This document shows, piece after piece, positions 61,606 through 64,000 of a stretch of 64,000 nucleotides of DNA. Below the pieces are notes generated by a model, which saw only the letters and a program-made list of their open reading frames with translations, was not told the DNA's origin and did no database searches. How positions within the stretch are numbered: position 1 is the stretch's first letter; every line of letters begins with the position of its first letter. This DNA is from Mycolicibacterium arabiense (GTDB lineage: Bacteria > Actinomycetota > Actinomycetes > Mycobacteriales > Mycobacteriaceae): the NCBI RefSeq assembly GCF_010731815.2, contig NZ_AP022593.1:1674001-1738000 (forward strand), read 5' to 3'. The position numbers were made by a program, and so were the translations under genes.

Positions 61606-62469
61606 GTGACCGTCTCTGCACCTTCGGACAGAGGTTTGACTCTTTCGGCCAAGGCTCGGACGACCACCCGCAACGCCGCGTTCCGGCCGGTGATCGAGCT
61701 GCGCCGCGGCGGCCGCGCCATGGCGGGCAGCTATCTGTACGAGGGCGACGGGCTCATCACCGGGTGGCACTCGCACGAGGTGCATCAGATCGAGTACGCC
61801 CTGCACGGCGTCGTCGAGGTGGAGACCGACTCGGCCCACTACCTGCTTCCGCCGCAGCAGGCGGCCTGGATCCCGGTCGGCCTGGAACACCAGGCGGTGA
61901 TGAACCCGGACGTCAAGACCGTCGCGGTGATGTTCGCGCCGGAGTTGATCCGCAATGCGGGTGGACGGGCGCGGATCATCGCGGTGTCACCGTTGATCCG
62001 CGAGATGATGATCTACGCGCTGCGCTGGCCGATCGACCGCGCGCAGGGCGACGGCACATCGGATGACTTCTTCCGCACCCTGGCCGCGCTGGTCTCCGAG
62101 GCACTCGATCACGAGGCGCCGCTGAGTCTTCCGACCTCCGACCATCCGATCGTCGCCGCCGCACTCGCCTACACCAAGCAACACCTGAATTCCGTGACCG
62201 CAGACGAGGTGGCCCGTGCAGTGGCCGTGTCGGAACGCACGCTGCGCAGGCTGTTCTCCGACACTGTCGGAATGTCCTGGCGCAGTTATCTCTTGCAGGC
62301 CCGGATGCTGCGGTCGATGGCGCTTCTCGCCGCGCCGGGCCAGTCGGTGCAGGCGACGGCGACGGCGGTCGGGTTCGAGAACCTCAGCTCCTTCACCCGA
62401 TGCTTCGCCCAATTCTGCGGCGAGACGCCGTCGTCCTACCGGCGGCGGGTCGCCGAGACGGGGTCCTGA
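61606..62469 (+). CDS. AraC-family regulator
   Basis: A 287-residue AraC regulator. GTG 61606 is chosen; the upstream reading is inside the divergent amidohydrolase gene. An N-terminal cupin (GWHSHEVHQIEYALHGVVEVE) binds a small ligand; the C-terminal tandem HTH reads VARAVAVSERTLRRLFSDT and ATAVGFENLSSFTRCFAQFCG. It lies 25 bases from the divergent amidohydrolase gene and 5 bases before the AMP-dependent ligase gene, so it probably activates both. Confidence 0.87.
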   Translation: MTVSAPSDRGLTLSAKARTTTRNAAFRPVIELRRGGRAMAGSYLYEGDGLITGWHSHEVHQIEYALHGVVEVETDSAHYLLPPQQAAWIPVGLEHQAVMNPDVKTVAVMFAPELIRNAGGRARIIAVSPLIREMMIYALRWPIDRAQGDGTSDDFFRTLAALVSEALDHEAPLSLPTSDHPIVAAALAYTKQHLNSVTADEVARAVAVSERTLRRLFSDTVGMSWRSYLLQARMLRSMALLAAPGQSVQATATAVGFENLSSFTRCFAQFCGETPSSYRRRVAETGS

Positions 62470-62474
62470 CCTCG

Positions 62475-63998
62475 ATGGCGACCGACGGCCCACTCCTGCA
62501 CGACCTGGTGGCGTCGGCAGCACGGGCAGTGCCCGATCGGCCCGCCGTGATCGCCGACGACGGCACTTCGACCACGTTCGCCGAGTTCGACCGTCAGATC
62601 GCGCGCCTCGCGGGATGGGCAGCGCGGCAGTGTGTCCGCGGCGAGCGCATCGCGGTCATCGCCAACAACGGCGTCGACTACGCCCGGCCGTACTACGCGA
62701 TCCCGCGCAGCGGTGCGGTGCTGGCGCTGGTCAACCAACGACTGAGCACCAGCGAACAGGTGTCGTTGCTGCGCGCCATCGAACCGGCAATGATCGTCGG
62801 CGACGCCCGCTACCTCGATGCTCTGCCTACGACCACCACGCCGGCCATTCGCTTCGGCACTCCGGAATGGCAGGCCGCACAGCGGCATTCGGAGGAAGGC
62901 ACCGTCGCGAACCCCGATGACGTCGCCTGGCTGCTGTTCACCAGTGGATCAACCGGCACCCCGAAGGGGGTGCTGCACACGCATCGGTCGATCACCGCCG
63001 CGGTGCGCGGTACCGTCGAGGGCCGGTCCGTACGCTCGGGCGGGGTCTACCTGCTGCCGTTTCCGATGTGCCACGTCGCCGGTTACAACGTGCTCGTCCA
63101 CCACGCGGCGCAGTCCACCGTGGTGCCGGTACCCGCGTTCCGGCCGGAGGCCTTCGTCGCCGCCGTGAACGCCCATGGCGTCACGTCGTGTTCGCTCGCG
63201 CCCACCATGCTGCACGGGCTCCTCGCCCACCTGGAGGACACGGGCGCCGCCCTGCCGACGCTGAGTGAGATCGCCTACGGGTCCTCCGCCATCCCCGCCG
63301 ACCTGTTGCGCCGCGCCATGGCCCGTCTCGACGTCGGCTTCCACCAGGGGTACGGGATGACCGAAACCGGCGGCAACGTCACCTTTCTCGGCCCCGACGA
63401 CCACCGGGCCGGCGCCGGCGGTGACGCAGGAGTGCTGGCCACCGCGGGGCGGCCGCACAGTGGTGTCGAGGTCCGCATCGCAGGCGGCGACGTCGGCGAG
63501 ATCCAGGTGCGCGGACCGCAAGTGGCGTCGGGCTACTGGCGTGATCCTCGGCCGGTGACGGACGGCGGCTGGCTGAGCACCGGCGACGTCGGACGGATCG
63601 ACGAGGCGAACAGGCTCGTCGTCCTCGACCGCAGCAAGGACGTGATCATCACCGGCGGCGAGAACGTCAGCTCGCGGGAGGTGGAGGACGCCCTGTCGAC
63701 CCACCGCGACGTCGACCAGGTGGCCGTGGTGGGAGTGCCCGACGAGTACTGGGGCGAGGCCATCTGCGCGGTGGTCGTGCCCCGGCCCGGGTCATCGCCC
63801 GACACCGACGATCTCGTCGCCCACGTGCGGGCCGTCCTCACCCCGTGGAAGCGGCCACGGCACGTGCTGTTCGTCGACGCCCTTCCCACCACCACCAACG
63901 GCAAGGTCGCCAAGGACGCGGTGCGCGCCCGTGCCCGCGACGCCGTCAGGCAGGCAGGCTCCGCTGGATCTTCGCGGCGATCTCCGATGCCGAGGTGA
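62475..63998 (+). CDS. AMP-dependent acyl-CoA ligase
   Basis: A 507-residue adenylating enzyme starting at ATG 62475, five bases after the AraC gene. A3: LLFTSGSTGTPKG; A5: GYGMTETGGN; A7: STGDVGRID; A8: RSKDVIITGGENVSSREVE; A10: TTTNGKVAKD with the catalytic Lys. The missing N-terminal 30-40 residues of longer ligases are within normal variation. It would activate a carboxylic acid as its CoA thioester for the beta-oxidation enzymes nearby. The stop TGA is at 63996-63998, two bases before the window end. Confidence 0.9.
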   Translation: MATDGPLLHDLVASAARAVPDRPAVIADDGTSTTFAEFDRQIARLAGWAARQCVRGERIAVIANNGVDYARPYYAIPRSGAVLALVNQRLSTSEQVSLLRAIEPAMIVGDARYLDALPTTTTPAIRFGTPEWQAAQRHSEEGTVANPDDVAWLLFTSGSTGTPKGVLHTHRSITAAVRGTVEGRSVRSGGVYLLPFPMCHVAGYNVLVHHAAQSTVVPVPAFRPEAFVAAVNAHGVTSCSLAPTMLHGLLAHLEDTGAALPTLSEIAYGSSAIPADLLRRAMARLDVGFHQGYGMTETGGNVTFLGPDDHRAGAGGDAGVLATAGRPHSGVEVRIAGGDVGEIQVRGPQVASGYWRDPRPVTDGGWLSTGDVGRIDEANRLVVLDRSKDVIITGGENVSSREVEDALSTHRDVDQVAVVGVPDEYWGEAICAVVVPRPGSSPDTDDLVAHVRAVLTPWKRPRHVLFVDALPTTTNGKVAKDAVRARARDAVRQAGSAGSSRRSPMPR

Positions 63999-64000
63999 CG
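63946..64000 (-). CDS. Possible 3' end of a convergent gene
   Basis: On the minus strand, a frame from the window edge reads VTSASEIAAKIQRSLPA and stops with TGA at 63948-63946, within the end of the ligase gene. Composition is protein-like, but 18 codons are too few to decide. The ligase is complete without it. Confidence 0.22.
   Translation of the reverse strand, partial: VTSASEIAAKIQRSLPA

Overview
The window looks like a chromosomal segment of a fast-growing, Mycolicibacterium-type mycobacterium. Base composition is high in GC throughout, GTG and occasional TTG starts are common, and many divergent promoters give short or no leaders. Two blocks match, from memory of the M. tuberculosis H37Rv gene order, the Rv3054c-Rv3059 block (FMN reductase, TetR, DinP/DinB2, SDR, TetR, CYP136; bases 1-6413) and the Rv3062-Rv3063 block (LigB, CstA; 19706-23638). 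The species cannot be fixed from the sequence alone.

Layout. Bases 1-6413 are the conserved block, with an extra AAA ATPase gene placed directly after dinB2. Bases 6498-19629 separate the two blocks and look accessory. They hold an MHS-type transporter, a stand-alone LeuA regulatory domain, a TauE exporter, a kinase-like/acyl-CoA-dehydrogenase-like pair, two methyltransferases (one with foreign codon use), an HxlR regulator, an SDR, a sulfite-oxidase-like membrane protein, a LexA-controlled DUF222-HNH (13E12-type) protein and an NYN protein. Bases 19706-23775 carry ligB, cstA and a ybdD-like gene.

From 23772 to the end the window is almost wholly catabolic. It is built of short operons for acyl-CoA, steroid-like or terpenoid-like substrates, most with a TetR, GntR or AraC regulator beside them. 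They include a P450, an acyl-CoA carboxyltransferase plus an AlsS-like ThDP enzyme, a KshA-type Rieske oxygenase, an LLM/SnoaL/phosphotransferase operon, a five-gene operon with 4-bp start/stop overlaps (enoyl-CoA hydratase, two amidohydrolases, paired acyl-CoA dehydrogenases), several thiolase/dehydrogenase/SDR sets (one probably mycofactocin-dependent), an Ltp2-like aldolase with a DUF35 partner, an AMP-dependent ligase and a secreted esterase. Together they could activate an acid as its CoA thioester, run beta-oxidation-like cycles and cleave side chains or rings; the substrates cannot be read from sequence.

Between 48.3 and 54.4 kb lies a different set: a structured AT-richer leader before a GNAT-like protein of unknown function, a GAF-GGDEF-EAL c-di-GMP protein, a broken flavoprotein gene and two ScbR-type (autoregulator-receptor-like) regulators next to a long palindrome. 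This is the best candidate here for an undescribed signalling locus. Many divergent promoters carry clear inverted repeats that probably are operators of the adjacent regulator. No tRNA, rRNA, CRISPR array or insertion sequence was recognised.
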